Of a stretch of 64,000 nt of DNA, positions 36,000-44,786 are shown piece after piece. The notes under the pieces were generated by a model. The model was not told where the DNA came from. It was given only the letters and a program-made list of their open reading frames with translations, and did no database searches. The position numbers were made by a program, and so were the translations under genes. Numbering within the stretch: position 1 is the first letter of the stretch; each line of letters starts with the position of its first letter. This stretch comes from Ensifer sp. Root278 (GTDB taxonomy: Bacteria > Pseudomonadota > Alphaproteobacteria > Rhizobiales > Rhizobiaceae): positions 59,067 through 123,066 of the forward strand of contig NZ_LMJJ01000009.1 in the NCBI RefSeq assembly GCF_001429285.1. Reading direction: 5' to 3'.

Positions 36000-37226
36000 A
36001 TGAATTTCAACACTCAACGAATTGAATTTTCGGGCCATTCCGGCGCAACCCTCGGCGCTCGTCTCGATCTTCCCAACGGTCCCGTGCGGGCCTACGCTAT
36101 TTTCGTCCACTGCTTCACCTGCTCCAAGGATCTAGCAGCGGCGCGCCACATTGCGGCCGAACTTGCGCGTGAAGGGATCGCGGTCCTCCGCTTTGATTTT
36201 ACCGGCTTGGGATCGAGCGAAGGTGAATTCGCCTCAACCAATTTCTCCTCCAACATTGCCGACCTGCTTTCGGCTGCAGACTATCTGCGCCGACACTTCG
36301 AGGCACCATCACTGCTGATCGGCCATTCCCTCGGCGGTGCCGCAGTTCTCGCCGTCGCCAGAGACATTCCAGAGGTCCGCTCGGTGGCGACGATCGGGGC
36401 GCCGGCCGATGTCGGCCATGTCCTGAAGAATTTCGGGACGAGCCTCAAGGACATCGAGGATCGCGGCGCCGCCGAGGTCGATCTTGCTGGGCGCAAGTTC
36501 CTGATCAGAAAACAATTCGTCGAAGACGCCCGCGCGCATCGCGTCCTTAATGCTGTCGCGACGCTGAAGAAACCCCTTCTCATTCTTCATGCCCCGTTGG
36601 ATCAAACGGTCGGTATCGAGAATGCGAGCGACATCTTCCACGCGGCAAAACACCCCAAGAGCTTTGTCTCCCTGGACAAGGCCGACCATCTGCTAACCGA
36701 TCCTGCCGACGCCGCCTTCGCCGCCCGGATCATTGCGGAATGGCTGGGCCGCTATCTCGTGGCTGACCCGCCACAGGGCACGAGACCGATGGAACAGGTT
36801 CGCGTGATGGAAACGGGGGAAGGCAAATTTCAGAACTCGGTCCAGGCCGGTAGCCACCGCCTTTTTGCCGACGAACCACAAAGTGCGGGCGGGCTGGATT
36901 CCGGTCCATCGCCCTATGACTTCCTCTCGATCGGACTCGCTGCTTGCACCTCGATGACGCTGCGTCTTTACGCCGACCACAAGAAGCTGGCGCTGGGGCG
37001 CATCAAGGTGGAAGTCTCGCATTCCAAGATCCACGCGAGGGATTGCGAAGAATGCGCTGCATCCGAACGCGCCGATGGCGGAAAAATCGACCGGTTCGAG
37101 CGGGTCATATCGGTCGACAGCGAGATCTCGGATGAGGTTCGCGCCAAAATCGCCGAAATCGCCGACAAATGCCCAGTCCATCGAACGCTGGAAGGGATAG
37201 CCAAGATAGAGACGGCCGTGAGATAA
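36000..37226 (+). CDS. Bifunctional alpha/beta hydrolase-OsmC family protein
   Basis: 408 residues that join two enzymes. Residues 1-255 form an alpha/beta hydrolase with nucleophile S110 in 'GHSLGG', an aspartate near 201 and H230 in 'KADHLL'. Residues 265-408 form an OsmC/Ohr-type domain with C316 in 'AACTSMT' and cysteines C349/C352 in 'RDCEECA'. OsmC proteins reduce organic hydroperoxides; what the fused hydrolase does is not established. An AAGGAGC lies before the ATG. It stands alone. Confidence 0.92.
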   Translation: MNFNTQRIEFSGHSGATLGARLDLPNGPVRAYAIFVHCFTCSKDLAAARHIAAELAREGIAVLRFDFTGLGSSEGEFASTNFSSNIADLLSAADYLRRHFEAPSLLIGHSLGGAAVLAVARDIPEVRSVATIGAPADVGHVLKNFGTSLKDIEDRGAAEVDLAGRKFLIRKQFVEDARAHRVLNAVATLKKPLLILHAPLDQTVGIENASDIFHAAKHPKSFVSLDKADHLLTDPADAAFAARIIAEWLGRYLVADPPQGTRPMEQVRVMETGEGKFQNSVQAGSHRLFADEPQSAGGLDSGPSPYDFLSIGLAACTSMTLRLYADHKKLALGRIKVEVSHSKIHARDCEECAASERADGGKIDRFERVISVDSEISDEVRAKIAEIADKCPVHRTLEGIAKIETAVR

Positions 37227-37356
37227 TTCCGAGGTCTCGCCCATCGAACCGGTCCCGAACGCCCACGCATCCTCGGCCTACGAGGCGGGAATCACGCCAA
37301 GCATGGACATCGTTTGCATTAGAAGCTGATCGGGCGAAGGCGAAATCAGCAGCGAT

Positions 37357-37896
37357 CTAAACAATGGTGGCCCGTGTGGCGAAGCTCGTCCGGAAAAGTG
37401 CGTCGTGCGCAACTGTGTCGGGATCAAAACAGCAGTCACGGACGATGTAGATTTTATAATCTGCATCGCTTGACCACCCGACGCTGGAAAAAAGGACGCC
37501 GCTGGTCGCTATCCCAGCCATGACCAACGTCTTGATGCCTTTTGCCTGCAGGTCTTGGTGCAAAGTCGTGCCATGAAACACGTTGGCGCGCGGACATGCG
37601 TATCGCCAGTCGCTTTCGGCTACATCGAGCCCAGTTACGGGCGCCGGGTCACGAAAGTAACCTGTCTTCATGATGTTGCTGATCAACATATTGTTTTCAC
37701 AGGGCGACCTATAGTCGATCGCGAAATTCGCGAAGATCGTCGGGTTCTCCGTGTCACGCCACCGCGCAATCAGTGAATTGGTGCGATCGAGCAGATCCGT
37801 TGGAACATCGCTTGCCAGGATCGAAAAGACGTCGGCCTGATAGTGCATGATCAACAAAGCCGCATCGGCGACGTCCAAATCATCCATATACGACAC
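37357..37896 (-). CDS. Isochorismatase-fold (cysteine hydrolase) protein with non-canonical active site
   Basis: 179 residues with the overall cysteine-hydrolase pattern: an opening strand 'AALLIMHYQADVF', then 'VFHGTTLHQDL' and 'LVMAGIATSGVLFSSV'. In active members the first strand ends in Asp, a Lys precedes the 'F.gT.L' segment, and a Cys follows the 'T(s/d)x' turn. Here these positions read H18, a Cys and a Val by hand alignment. The protein may use a different chemistry or have only a binding role. It is separated by about 325 bases from the amino-acid importer operon on the same strand and could be its distal gene. Confidence 0.8.
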   Translation of the reverse strand: MSYMDDLDVADAALLIMHYQADVFSILASDVPTDLLDRTNSLIARWRDTENPTIFANFAIDYRSPCENNMLISNIMKTGYFRDPAPVTGLDVAESDWRYACPRANVFHGTTLHQDLQAKGIKTLVMAGIATSGVLFSSVGWSSDADYKIYIVRDCCFDPDTVAHDALFRTSFATRATIV

Positions 37897-38221
37897 TGCT
37901 GTCCTCCCGCTTTCCGCCCGCCCGCTTCGAAGTAACCAGATGGCCGAATTCGCAAATCACCGAACCGCCCTCGCCTTATTCAACGTCGACGCGGCGTATC
38001 GTGTCAATCACGGCGGCGAGCGATCGGGTTTAGCGCTACAGCATCCGGCAACAGGTCGGCACGGCGCCGCTGGAACCAACAGCCGGTGGCGTACATCCTC
38101 CTCTAACCGGCCGCGCCAGCGACCGGACAATGTCGATGATGTCGCCTCTCGATGCGATCGAGTCTTCCGTGCTCCAGGCGACCCCAAGCCGATCTTGCAG
38201 CCTGAGGACGACGGGACTGCG
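37897..38221. other. Intergenic region downstream of the amino-acid importer
   Basis: 325 bases without a supported gene. It holds the repeat copy at 38107-38148 and perhaps the promoter of the isochorismatase-fold gene. Confidence 0.5.
38107..38148. repeat. Second copy of a short palindromic element seen at 34547
   Basis: CCGGCCGCGCCAGCGACCGG followed by ACAATG and GATGTCG closely matches the hairpin and flank at 34549-34588 (CCGGCCGCGCCAGCGGCCGG, CAAGG, GATGTCG). Both copies lie just beyond the last ABC ATPase gene of an importer operon. They look like members of a dispersed intergenic repeat family. Confidence 0.5.
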
Positions 38222-38965
38222 CTAGTGCTTCAGTATCTGGCTGAGGAACAGTTTCGTCCGCTCGTGCCTGGGATTGGTGAAAAACTCGTCCGGGTTTGCT
38301 TCCTCAACTATCTGTCCGGAATTCATGAAGATCACACGGTCGGCGACCGCCCGCGCAAACCCCATCTCGTGCGTGACGCAGACCATCGTCATGCCGTCCT
38401 TCGCCAGGCTCGTCATGGTGTCCAGAACCTCGGACACCATCTCCGGATCGAGCGCGGATGTCGGTTCGTCAAACAGCATCACTGCCGGCTGCATACAGAG
38501 CGAGCGCGCGATCGCGACGCGCTGCTGTTGACCGCCAGAAAGCTGGATGGGGAACTTGTTGGCCTGTTCCGGAATTCGTACCCGCTCCAGGAATGTGAGC
38601 GCTCTCGCCCGCGCCTCTGCTTCCGATACGCCGTTGATCCACATCGGCCCGACCATGCAGTTCATCAGCACGGTCATGTGCGGAAACAGATTGAAATGCT
38701 GGAACACCATTCCAACATTGCGCCGCACGTCCGAGACATTGCGCATCTTGGCATGCAGGTTGATGCCGTTGACGACGATCTCGCCTTCCTGGTGCGCCTC
38801 CAGGCGGTTGAAACAACGGATCAACGTGGACTTGCCGGAGCCGGACGGGCCGCAAATGACGATGCGCTCCCCTTTGCGGACCGTCAGGTTGATATCCGTC
38901 AGCACCTGGAAGGCGCCGTACCATTTGGAAACGTTCCTGGCGTCGATGATGGTCTCAGCACTCAT
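38222..38965 (-). CDS. Polar amino-acid ABC transporter ATP-binding protein (GlnQ/HisP type)
   Basis: 247 residues with the full set for this class: Walker A 'GPSGSGKST', '[18 protein letters not shown]', signature 'LSGGQQQR', Walker B '[15 protein letters not shown]' and H-loop 'VTHEMGFA'. Length and motifs are standard. It overlaps the permease gene upstream by ATGA. It powers uptake of an amino acid or related polar molecule. Confidence 0.95.
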   Translation of the reverse strand: MSAETIIDARNVSKWYGAFQVLTDINLTVRKGERIVICGPSGSGKSTLIRCFNRLEAHQEGEIVVNGINLHAKMRNVSDVRRNVGMVFQHFNLFPHMTVLMNCMVGPMWINGVSEAEARARALTFLERVRIPEQANKFPIQLSGGQQQRVAIARSLCMQPAVMLFDEPTSALDPEMVSEVLDTMTSLAKDGMTMVCVTHEMGFARAVADRVIFMNSGQIVEEANPDEFFTNPRHERTKLFLSQILKH

Positions 38966-39936
38966 CTGACCTTGCTCCTGGCATAGTGACGTTCGATGCG
39001 GGACTGGATCAACTCGAGAGCGATGGACAGGGTCCAGTAGAGCATGGCGGCGGATATGAGCATTTCCATGTGCTGGAAGGTCTTCTGGCCCAATGTGCGG
39101 GCGAGAAACATCAGTTCCCAGACACCGATGACGGAGACCAGCGAGCTATCCTTCAACATCGAGATGAACTGGTTGCCAGTCGGCGGGATGATGACCGGCA
39201 GCGCCTGTGGCAGAATGACCTTGCGCATCGTCAGCCCGAAGCCGAAACCGATGGAGCGTGATGCCTCCCACTGGCCGCGATCGATGCTCTGGATGCCGGA
39301 GCGGAAGATCTCCGTCATGTATGCGCCGTAGCAGAGCGAAAGTGCCAGAATGCCGGCCGGCACCGCATCGATGATGAAGCCGAGTTGCGGCAGGCCGAGA
39401 TAGATCAGATAAACCTGCATCAAGAGCGGCAGGCCGCGAAAGAAGGACGTGTAGAAGCTGGCAATCGCATAGGCAAAGCCGTTGCTCGAGAGCTTGGCCA
39501 CAGCGCCCAGGATGGCGATCGCCGATGCAATCACAATCGAGATCGCTGAAACATAGACCGTCGTCACCAGCCCCTGCGTGATGAGAAACGGCAACTTCTC
39601 CTCGATAAATGGCAGGCTGAGATTGAAGGTCTGGAAGAAGGCGAGGAACAGCGCGAGCAACTCCAGCCAGACGACGGCGATCTGGACCCTGAGGCTCGCA
39701 AAACCGATCAGGACGATGTTGAGGCAGAAGAGCACTGCCACGACGAATGCGGTCGCAAAACGGCCATAGAACCCACTTTCGAGCGGTTCGCCGATCACCG
39801 GGCGCATCAGTTCGCCCATCGTTGTGCCGGTCAGGCCGAAGGCCGTGAAGGCAATGAGAACGGTGGCGAAAATGCTAGCCACGAACCACGGCTTGTGGAC
39901 GAGTATTTCGGACTCAACAGTATCCGGATAAAGCAT
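38962..39936 (-). CDS. Polar amino-acid ABC transporter permease (HisM/GlnP type)
   Basis: 324 residues, longer than the usual ~220 because of about 110 extra N-terminal residues with two to three added helices ('[21 protein letters not shown]'). The core contains '[15 protein letters not shown]', '[20 protein letters not shown]' and '[15 protein letters not shown]'. The start at 39936 is supported by AAAGGGACC. A single permease gene is present, so it would act as a homodimer. It is separated from the binding-protein gene by a perfect hairpin. Confidence 0.93.
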   Translation of the reverse strand: MLYPDTVESEILVHKPWFVASIFATVLIAFTAFGLTGTTMGELMRPVIGEPLESGFYGRFATAFVVAVLFCLNIVLIGFASLRVQIAVVWLELLALFLAFFQTFNLSLPFIEEKLPFLITQGLVTTVYVSAISIVIASAIAILGAVAKLSSNGFAYAIASFYTSFFRGLPLLMQVYLIYLGLPQLGFIIDAVPAGILALSLCYGAYMTEIFRSGIQSIDRGQWEASRSIGFGFGLTMRKVILPQALPVIIPPTGNQFISMLKDSSLVSVIGVWELMFLARTLGQKTFQHMEMLISAAMLYWTLSIALELIQSRIERHYARSKVR

Positions 39937-39957
39937 CTTTGGTCCCTTTGGACAAAG

Positions 39958-39981
39958 GGCGGTCCGGTCTCCCGGACCGCC
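39958..39981 (-). terminator. Perfect 10-bp hairpin between binding-protein and permease genes
   Basis: GGCGGTCCGG and CCGGACCGCC pair around a four-base loop, 15 bases after the binding-protein stop at 39996. It is in the same position as the hairpins of the two other minus-strand importers in this window. Confidence 0.75.
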
Positions 39982-39995
39982 AGATATGGGGTGCC

Positions 39996-40826
39996 TTACT
40001 TCACGATGGTGTAGTCGACGCCGTACCATTTCTCCGAGAGCTTGCTCAGCGTACCGTCGCCCTGCATCGCCTTGATCACTTCGGCGATCTTGGCGCTCAG
40101 TTCCTTGTCACCGTATTCGATGGCGACAGCGAGCGGCTCGTAAAAGACAGGGTCGCCAACCTGCTTGATCGGATAACCGGCCTTGATCGCGTCGCGAATG
40201 CTGGGCAGCGACGACACGACCGCGTCGAGGCGAACACCGTCACCGAGGCGCAGGTCGTCGAAGGCTGTCGTCGAGTTGGCGTAGGATTTCACTTCCTTCG
40301 GCTTGAACGCGTATTCGAAGGCAGGGGCGCCGGCAGCATCGAGTGTCAGATCCTGTTTGGCGTAAGCTTCGAAGGTCGACGTCGCCGTGGCGCCGACAAC
40401 CTTGCCGTCCAGATCGATCAAACCGACCGCAGGGCTGTCCTTGTGAACGGCTACGGCGGCCGGGGTGTAGTAGTAAACCGCCGGGAAATCGAAGACCTTG
40501 GCGCGTTCCTTGGTCGGCGTCATCGAGCCGACATGCATGTCCCAGCGTCCCTGCCAGTTGCCGGCGGTGATGATGTCCCAACCGGGCGTGACGAACTCGA
40601 CGCCGACACCCAGCCGCTTTGCAATTTCCTTGGCGACATCGACGTCGAAGCCGTCCATCTCGTTCTTCTCGTTCATGAAGGATTGCGGCGCCCAGTTGGC
40701 GTCGGTCGCGACCTTCAGCGTCTTTGCATCGAGCACGTGGTCGAGCACGGCACCGGCGTGCGCCGGAAAGGTCGCGAGCGACAGGGCGAGCGATGCGGCC
40801 GCGGTGAGTTTTGCGAATGTGTTCAT
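39996..40826 (-). CDS. Polar amino-acid ABC transporter substrate-binding protein (family 3)
   Basis: 276 residues with a signal peptide ending 'FPAHA' and the family-3 features: 'LKVATDANWAPQSFMNEKNE', 'GFDVDVAKEIAKRLG', 'DMHVGSMTPTKERAKVFDFP' and 'KVVGATATSTFEAY'. It delivers the ligand to the permease encoded downstream. It follows the carboxymuconolactone-decarboxylase-like gene after a 139-base gap, so it may be read from the catabolic operon or its own promoter. The ligand is presumably the substrate of that operon. Confidence 0.94.
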   Translation of the reverse strand: MNTFAKLTAAASLALSLATFPAHAGAVLDHVLDAKTLKVATDANWAPQSFMNEKNEMDGFDVDVAKEIAKRLGVGVEFVTPGWDIITAGNWQGRWDMHVGSMTPTKERAKVFDFPAVYYYTPAAVAVHKDSPAVGLIDLDGKVVGATATSTFEAYAKQDLTLDAAGAPAFEYAFKPKEVKSYANSTTAFDDLRLGDGVRLDAVVSSLPSIRDAIKAGYPIKQVGDPVFYEPLAVAIEYGDKELSAKIAEVIKAMQGDGTLSKLSEKWYGVDYTIVK

Positions 40827-40965
40827 GCTGTCGTTCCCTTTTGTCGTTCTGTTTTTGACAGGGTCCTCTTCCTGCCATCGGGTTGATCTTGAGGTCTCAG
40901 CCGGCCTTCCGTCTTCCGGCGATACGGGGTAGCGCGGAGCTGCCCTTTCCTAGAAACCGTGGAAG

Positions 40966-41355
40966 TCAGCGCTCCCCTTTCTGGGCCATCTCGTCGCGGA
41001 CGCTCCGCGCAACGCGGAAGGCTTCGACGCCGGCGGGAATGCCGCAGTAGATCGCGATCTGGACGAGTGCCGCGCGAAGCTCGTCATCGGTTAGACCGTT
41101 GCGGATCGCCCCACGAAAATGGATGCCGAACTCATGCATTCGGTTGAGCGCCGCGAGCATTCCGAGGTTGAGCAGGCTGCGGCTCTTCAGATCGAGGCCC
41201 TCGTCCGTCCAGACGGTGCCCCAGCAATATTCGTTCAACAGATCCTGGAACGGACGCGAGAAGGCATCGCTGCTACCGACCGCGCGATCGACATAGTCGT
41301 CGCCGAGCACTCTGCGCCGAACAGCCTCTCCCCTTGCCTGCAGCGCCTCATCCAT
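40966..41355 (-). CDS. Carboxymuconolactone decarboxylase-family protein
   Basis: 129 residues of the gamma-CMD type: 'KSRSLLNLGMLAALNRMHEF', 'HFRGAIRNGLTDDELRAALVQ' and 'YCGIPAGVEAFRVAR' match PcaC. It lacks the CxxC redox pair of AhpD proteins. The ATG at 41355 lies inside the end of the upstream hydrolase gene and has AGGGGGAG as ribosome site, so the two overlap by eight bases. No other protocatechuate genes are present, so it probably acts in a different ring-cleavage or decarboxylation step. Confidence 0.88.
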   Translation of the reverse strand: MDEALQARGEAVRRRVLGDDYVDRAVGSSDAFSRPFQDLLNEYCWGTVWTDEGLDLKSRSLLNLGMLAALNRMHEFGIHFRGAIRNGLTDDELRAALVQIAIYCGIPAGVEAFRVARSVRDEMAQKGER

Positions 41356-42157
41356 CAACCGTCTCCCCCTGGCTCAGAAACTCGCCCATCAGCGATGCAA
41401 CAATGTCCGGCGCCTCGATGAGGATGGAATGACGCAGGCTCGGCAGGATGCGGAGCTGTGAACCGGGAATGCGCTCATGCATGTAGCGCGCCATACGTGG
41501 GTTGGAGCCGGCGTCGTCCTCGCCGGTGGCGATCAGCGTCGGGCAGCGGATCTGGTCGAGAAAACCGCCGAAGTCCGTTTCCGCCAACACGCGATAGGCG
41601 GCCGCATAGCATTCCGGATCATTTTCGGCGTCCCGCGCCCTTAGCCTTTCGACCACGTCCGGGTGGCGCGCCTGGAAGTCTTCCGTCAGCCAGCGCGACA
41701 GTGAGGCATTGTGATGATCGGCAGGCGTACCGGCCCTGAGTGCGGCCAGGCGATCGAGAACCCGCTCACGCTCGGCCGGTGTGCGGCCGGCGACGGTTGA
41801 CAAAAGTGCCAGCCGGCGCAGACGGCCAAGATGGGTCAGGGCGAGACGCTGGGCGATCAACCCGCCCAGCGAAAAGCCTGCGAGATGGAATGTGGGGAAA
41901 CCCGCCGCATCGGCGAGAGCCAGCGTCTCGTTGACGAAGTCATCGATCTCGTACCGGCCCTTGACCCGGCTGGACCGGCCATGCCCGCGAAGGTCGAATG
42001 TCAGGATCGTAAACCGTTCCTTCAGGCGTTCTACCACGCCCGACCATGCCTCGAGATAGGAGCCGACGCCGTGGATGCAGACGAGCGGCTCGCCGTCACC
42101 CTCGATGCGGTAGTTGAGCGTCACCTCTCCAATCGTATGGCGCTGAGCCCCTGCCAT
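41348..42157 (-). CDS. Alpha/beta hydrolase (enol-lactonase/RutD-like)
   Basis: 269 residues with oxyanion-hole motif 'CIHGVGSYLEAW', nucleophile in 'AGFSLGGLIAQ', acid in 'ATGEDDAG' and the histidine in 'LRHSILIEAP'. It resembles 3-oxoadipate enol-lactonase (PcaD) and the RutD group. It sits two bases from the luciferase-like monooxygenase gene and overlaps the PcaC-like gene. A role hydrolysing a lactone, ester or carbamate product of the monooxygenase is likely. Confidence 0.9.
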   Translation of the reverse strand: MAGAQRHTIGEVTLNYRIEGDGEPLVCIHGVGSYLEAWSGVVERLKERFTILTFDLRGHGRSSRVKGRYEIDDFVNETLALADAAGFPTFHLAGFSLGGLIAQRLALTHLGRLRRLALLSTVAGRTPAERERVLDRLAALRAGTPADHHNASLSRWLTEDFQARHPDVVERLRARDAENDPECYAAAYRVLAETDFGGFLDQIRCPTLIATGEDDAGSNPRMARYMHERIPGSQLRILPSLRHSILIEAPDIVASLMGEFLSQGETVDG

Positions 42158-42159
42158 CG

Positions 42160-43236
42160 TCAGCCACCCACCGCAACGCGCTTCTGTTCCGTCTCACGGG
42201 CGGCGAAGAAGGGCATGATTTCGCTGACGAACAATTCCAGCGTCCGCTTCTGCAGCTCGAACGGCAGATTGAAGGTCAGGCCCAGGCAGTACTGGTCCAC
42301 GCCGGCGGCCTCATAGACCAGCAGCTTCTCGATCGCTTCGTCCGGCGTGCCGAACATCAGGTTCTTGCGGATGTTTTCCGGGTTGTAGTTGTCTTTGCCC
42401 TTGACCGCCTCATAGGGCACAGCCTCGGGGAACCCCTCGCTCACGGTTCCGATGTTCTGCATGAGGTTTTCGAAGGCGCGGCCGTAATCCATGCTGTGTT
42501 TGACGGCGCGCTCCCAGCCATCCGGCCGGTCATAGACGCAGGTGCGGCGCTGCATCATGAAGCGCGGACGCCGTACTTCGGGATGATCGGCAACGGCCTT
42601 ATGAAACTTCTCGGAAAGCACGTGGATCTCGGCCTCCGGAGCGGAGAGCGGTGTCGACAGGATGCTGGCGCCGTTCGCGATCGCCCAGTCGAAAGTGCCG
42701 GGGTCGCGCGCCGCCACCCAGATCGGCGGATGAGGCTGCTGCAGCGGCTTCGGCACGGCCGCCGTGATCGGGAAATTCCAGTATTGCCCCTCATGGGCAT
42801 AGTCGCCGGACCAGAGCTTCTTCACGGCCGGCACGATCTCCTTCATGTAGGCGACACCCTCCTGCTGCGGCATGCCGCCCGCCATGCGGTCGAACTCGTA
42901 CTGGTAGGAGCCGCGGGCGATGCCGAATTCCAGGCGCCCGTTGGTCAGGTGATCGCAGAGTGCCGACTCGCCGGCGAGCCGGATCGGGTTCCAATAGGGC
43001 GCGACCAGGGTGGAGGTGCCGAGCCGGATGCGATCCGTGTGCTGGGCAAGCCAGACCAATGTCTGAAACGGATTGGGGGAGATCGTGCATTCCAGCGTGT
43101 GGTGCTCGGCAGTCCACAGCGTTTCGAAGCCGCCTTCGTCGGCAAGCCGCGCGAGTTGCAGCAAGTTGCTCTTCACCTGCTCCATCGGAATATCGGGGGA
43201 GAAGCGTTCCATCGTGAGGGAGACTGCGAACTTCAT
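42160..43236 (-). CDS. Luciferase-like (LLM class) flavin-dependent monooxygenase
   Basis: 358 residues with the bacterial-luciferase barrel: 'LARLADEGGFETLWTAEHH', 'IRLGTSTLVAPYWNPIRLAG', 'GRLEFGIARGSYQYEFDRM' and the late 'MFGTPDEAIEKLLVYEAAGV'. Such enzymes use reduced FMN made by a separate reductase, and a flavin reductase is encoded in the same operon (44787). They oxygenate sulfonates, long-chain aldehydes, N-heterocycles or chelates. I cannot name the substrate. It does not carry RutA-like sequence, although the gene set is reminiscent of the Rut pathway. Confidence 0.92.
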   Translation of the reverse strand: MKFAVSLTMERFSPDIPMEQVKSNLLQLARLADEGGFETLWTAEHHTLECTISPNPFQTLVWLAQHTDRIRLGTSTLVAPYWNPIRLAGESALCDHLTNGRLEFGIARGSYQYEFDRMAGGMPQQEGVAYMKEIVPAVKKLWSGDYAHEGQYWNFPITAAVPKPLQQPHPPIWVAARDPGTFDWAIANGASILSTPLSAPEAEIHVLSEKFHKAVADHPEVRRPRFMMQRRTCVYDRPDGWERAVKHSMDYGRAFENLMQNIGTVSEGFPEAVPYEAVKGKDNYNPENIRKNLMFGTPDEAIEKLLVYEAAGVDQYCLGLTFNLPFELQKRTLELFVSEIMPFFAARETEQKRVAVGG

Positions 43237-43270
43237 GTTTTCTGCCTTTCCTGTGCCCGTGCTTTTGCTG

Positions 43271-44785
43271 TCATTTCAGGCGGATGACGAAGGGGTCCTG
43301 CATCGCGCCGGAGTAGTCGACGATGACGTTCTTCAATCGCGAGAACTCGTGCATGACCTCGAAGCCGCCGCGCCGGCCGTAGCCGCTTTCCTTGAAGCCA
43401 CCGTTGGCGGACATGAAAGAGGCGGAGCGGTAGGTGTTGATCCATACGGTCCCGGCGTCGATCCGGTTGGCGAACCGCAGCGCCCGATCGATGTCCTTGG
43501 TCCAGATGCCGGAGGCCAGGCCATAGCGCGTGTCGTTGGCGAGCCGGATCATCTCTTCCTCGTCGCGAAATGGCATGACGCCGACCACCGGGCCGAAGAG
43601 TTCGTCGCGCATGAAGGTCATGTCGTTTTCGGCGTCGACCATCACGGTCGGTTCGAAGTACCAGCCCCCCGACGAAAGCCCTTGCCGCTGCGGCCGCCGG
43701 CCGCCGGCGGCGATGCGCGCCCCTTCCTTGATGCCGGAGGCCACGTAGGATTCGACTTTTGAAAGCTGATCAGCGAGCGCGAGCGGACCGATGTCGGTGT
43801 CGTCGGCCGTCGGGAGGCCGACGCGGATGCGTTCTGTCCTCGCGACGAGCGCCTCAATGAAGCGATCGTAGATGCGCGCTTCCACAAAACAGCGCGAGCC
43901 TGCGACACAGGTCTGGCCAGCGGCAGCAAAGACACCGGAGACGACGCCGTTGACCGCATGTTCGATATCGACATCGCCAAAAACGACATGAGGCGACTTG
44001 CCGCCGAGCTCCATCGAGCAAGGGACAAGGTTCTCAGCGGCGTTGCCGGCGATGCGCCGGCCCGTGGCCGTGCTGCCGGTGAAGACGTATTTCGCAATTC
44101 CGGGATGACGTGTCAGCGCCTCGCCGGCACTCTGGCCGGTACCGGTCACGACATTGACGACGCCGGCGGGAAAGCCCGCCTCGTGGATCAGCTCCGCAAG
44201 CGCCAGCGTCGTGGCGGTCGCATGCTCCGAAGGCTTGATGACGACCGTATTGCCGATTGCGAGGCAAGGCGCCAGCGTGCCGGTCAGAAGCATCAGCGGC
44301 GAATTCCACGGCGTGATCATGCCGACGACGCCCAAGGGTTCGCGCAAATTGAAGTTCAGCGTATCGAGACGATTGATCGGGATCGTCTCGCCCTGCAATT
44401 TGTCGGCCATGCCCGCGAAATAGTGGTAGCTGTCGGGCATGGAGCGCATTTGCGCCCTGGTTTCCTTCAGCAGCTTGCCATTGTCGCGCGTCTCGATTTC
44501 CGCGAGCGTGTCGGCGTTGGCGCGAACGAGTTCGGCAAGCCGGCGCATCAGCGCACCGCGATCGGTCTGCGTCATGCGGCGCCAGGCCGGATCGCGAAAG
44601 GCGGCATTGGCAGCGGCCACGGCGGCCTCGACATCGTCCGCATCCGCTTCGGCAAGATGATACCAGCACTCGCCCGTCGTCGGGTCGAAACTGGCGATGT
44701 AATTGCCGTTCTTCGGCGCCACGAACTGTCCGTTGATGAACAGGAGCTGGCGCGAACCTTCAATGGAACTGACCGTCGTCTTCAT
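43271..44785 (-). CDS. NAD(P)-dependent aldehyde dehydrogenase
   Basis: 504 residues with a full ALDH chain: 'ITPWNSPLML', 'VIKPSEHA', general base E259 in 'MELGGKSPHV' and catalytic C293 in 'GQTCVAGSR'. The C-terminal 'MSANGGFKESGYGRRGG' is typical. It begins one base after the flavin-reductase stop codon and precedes the monooxygenase by 34 bases. It would oxidise an aldehyde released by the monooxygenase step. Confidence 0.94.
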   Translation of the reverse strand: MKTTVSSIEGSRQLLFINGQFVAPKNGNYIASFDPTTGECWYHLAEADADDVEAAVAAANAAFRDPAWRRMTQTDRGALMRRLAELVRANADTLAEIETRDNGKLLKETRAQMRSMPDSYHYFAGMADKLQGETIPINRLDTLNFNLREPLGVVGMITPWNSPLMLLTGTLAPCLAIGNTVVIKPSEHATATTLALAELIHEAGFPAGVVNVVTGTGQSAGEALTRHPGIAKYVFTGSTATGRRIAGNAAENLVPCSMELGGKSPHVVFGDVDIEHAVNGVVSGVFAAAGQTCVAGSRCFVEARIYDRFIEALVARTERIRVGLPTADDTDIGPLALADQLSKVESYVASGIKEGARIAAGGRRPQRQGLSSGGWYFEPTVMVDAENDMTFMRDELFGPVVGVMPFRDEEEMIRLANDTRYGLASGIWTKDIDRALRFANRIDAGTVWINTYRSASFMSANGGFKESGYGRRGGFEVMHEFSRLKNVIVDYSGAMQDPFVIRLK

Positions 44786-44786
44786 A

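Noticed and set aside
35771..36025. 84-codon open frame with a good ribosome site
   Set aside because: It overlaps the start of the hydrolase-OsmC gene and has no similarity or typical composition; a leader peptide is possible but unsupported.
40966..42157. Protocatechuate (pca) pathway genes
   Set aside because: Only PcaC-like and PcaD-like family members are present, without PcaGH, PcaB or PcaIJ, and the operon partners are flavin monooxygenase components.
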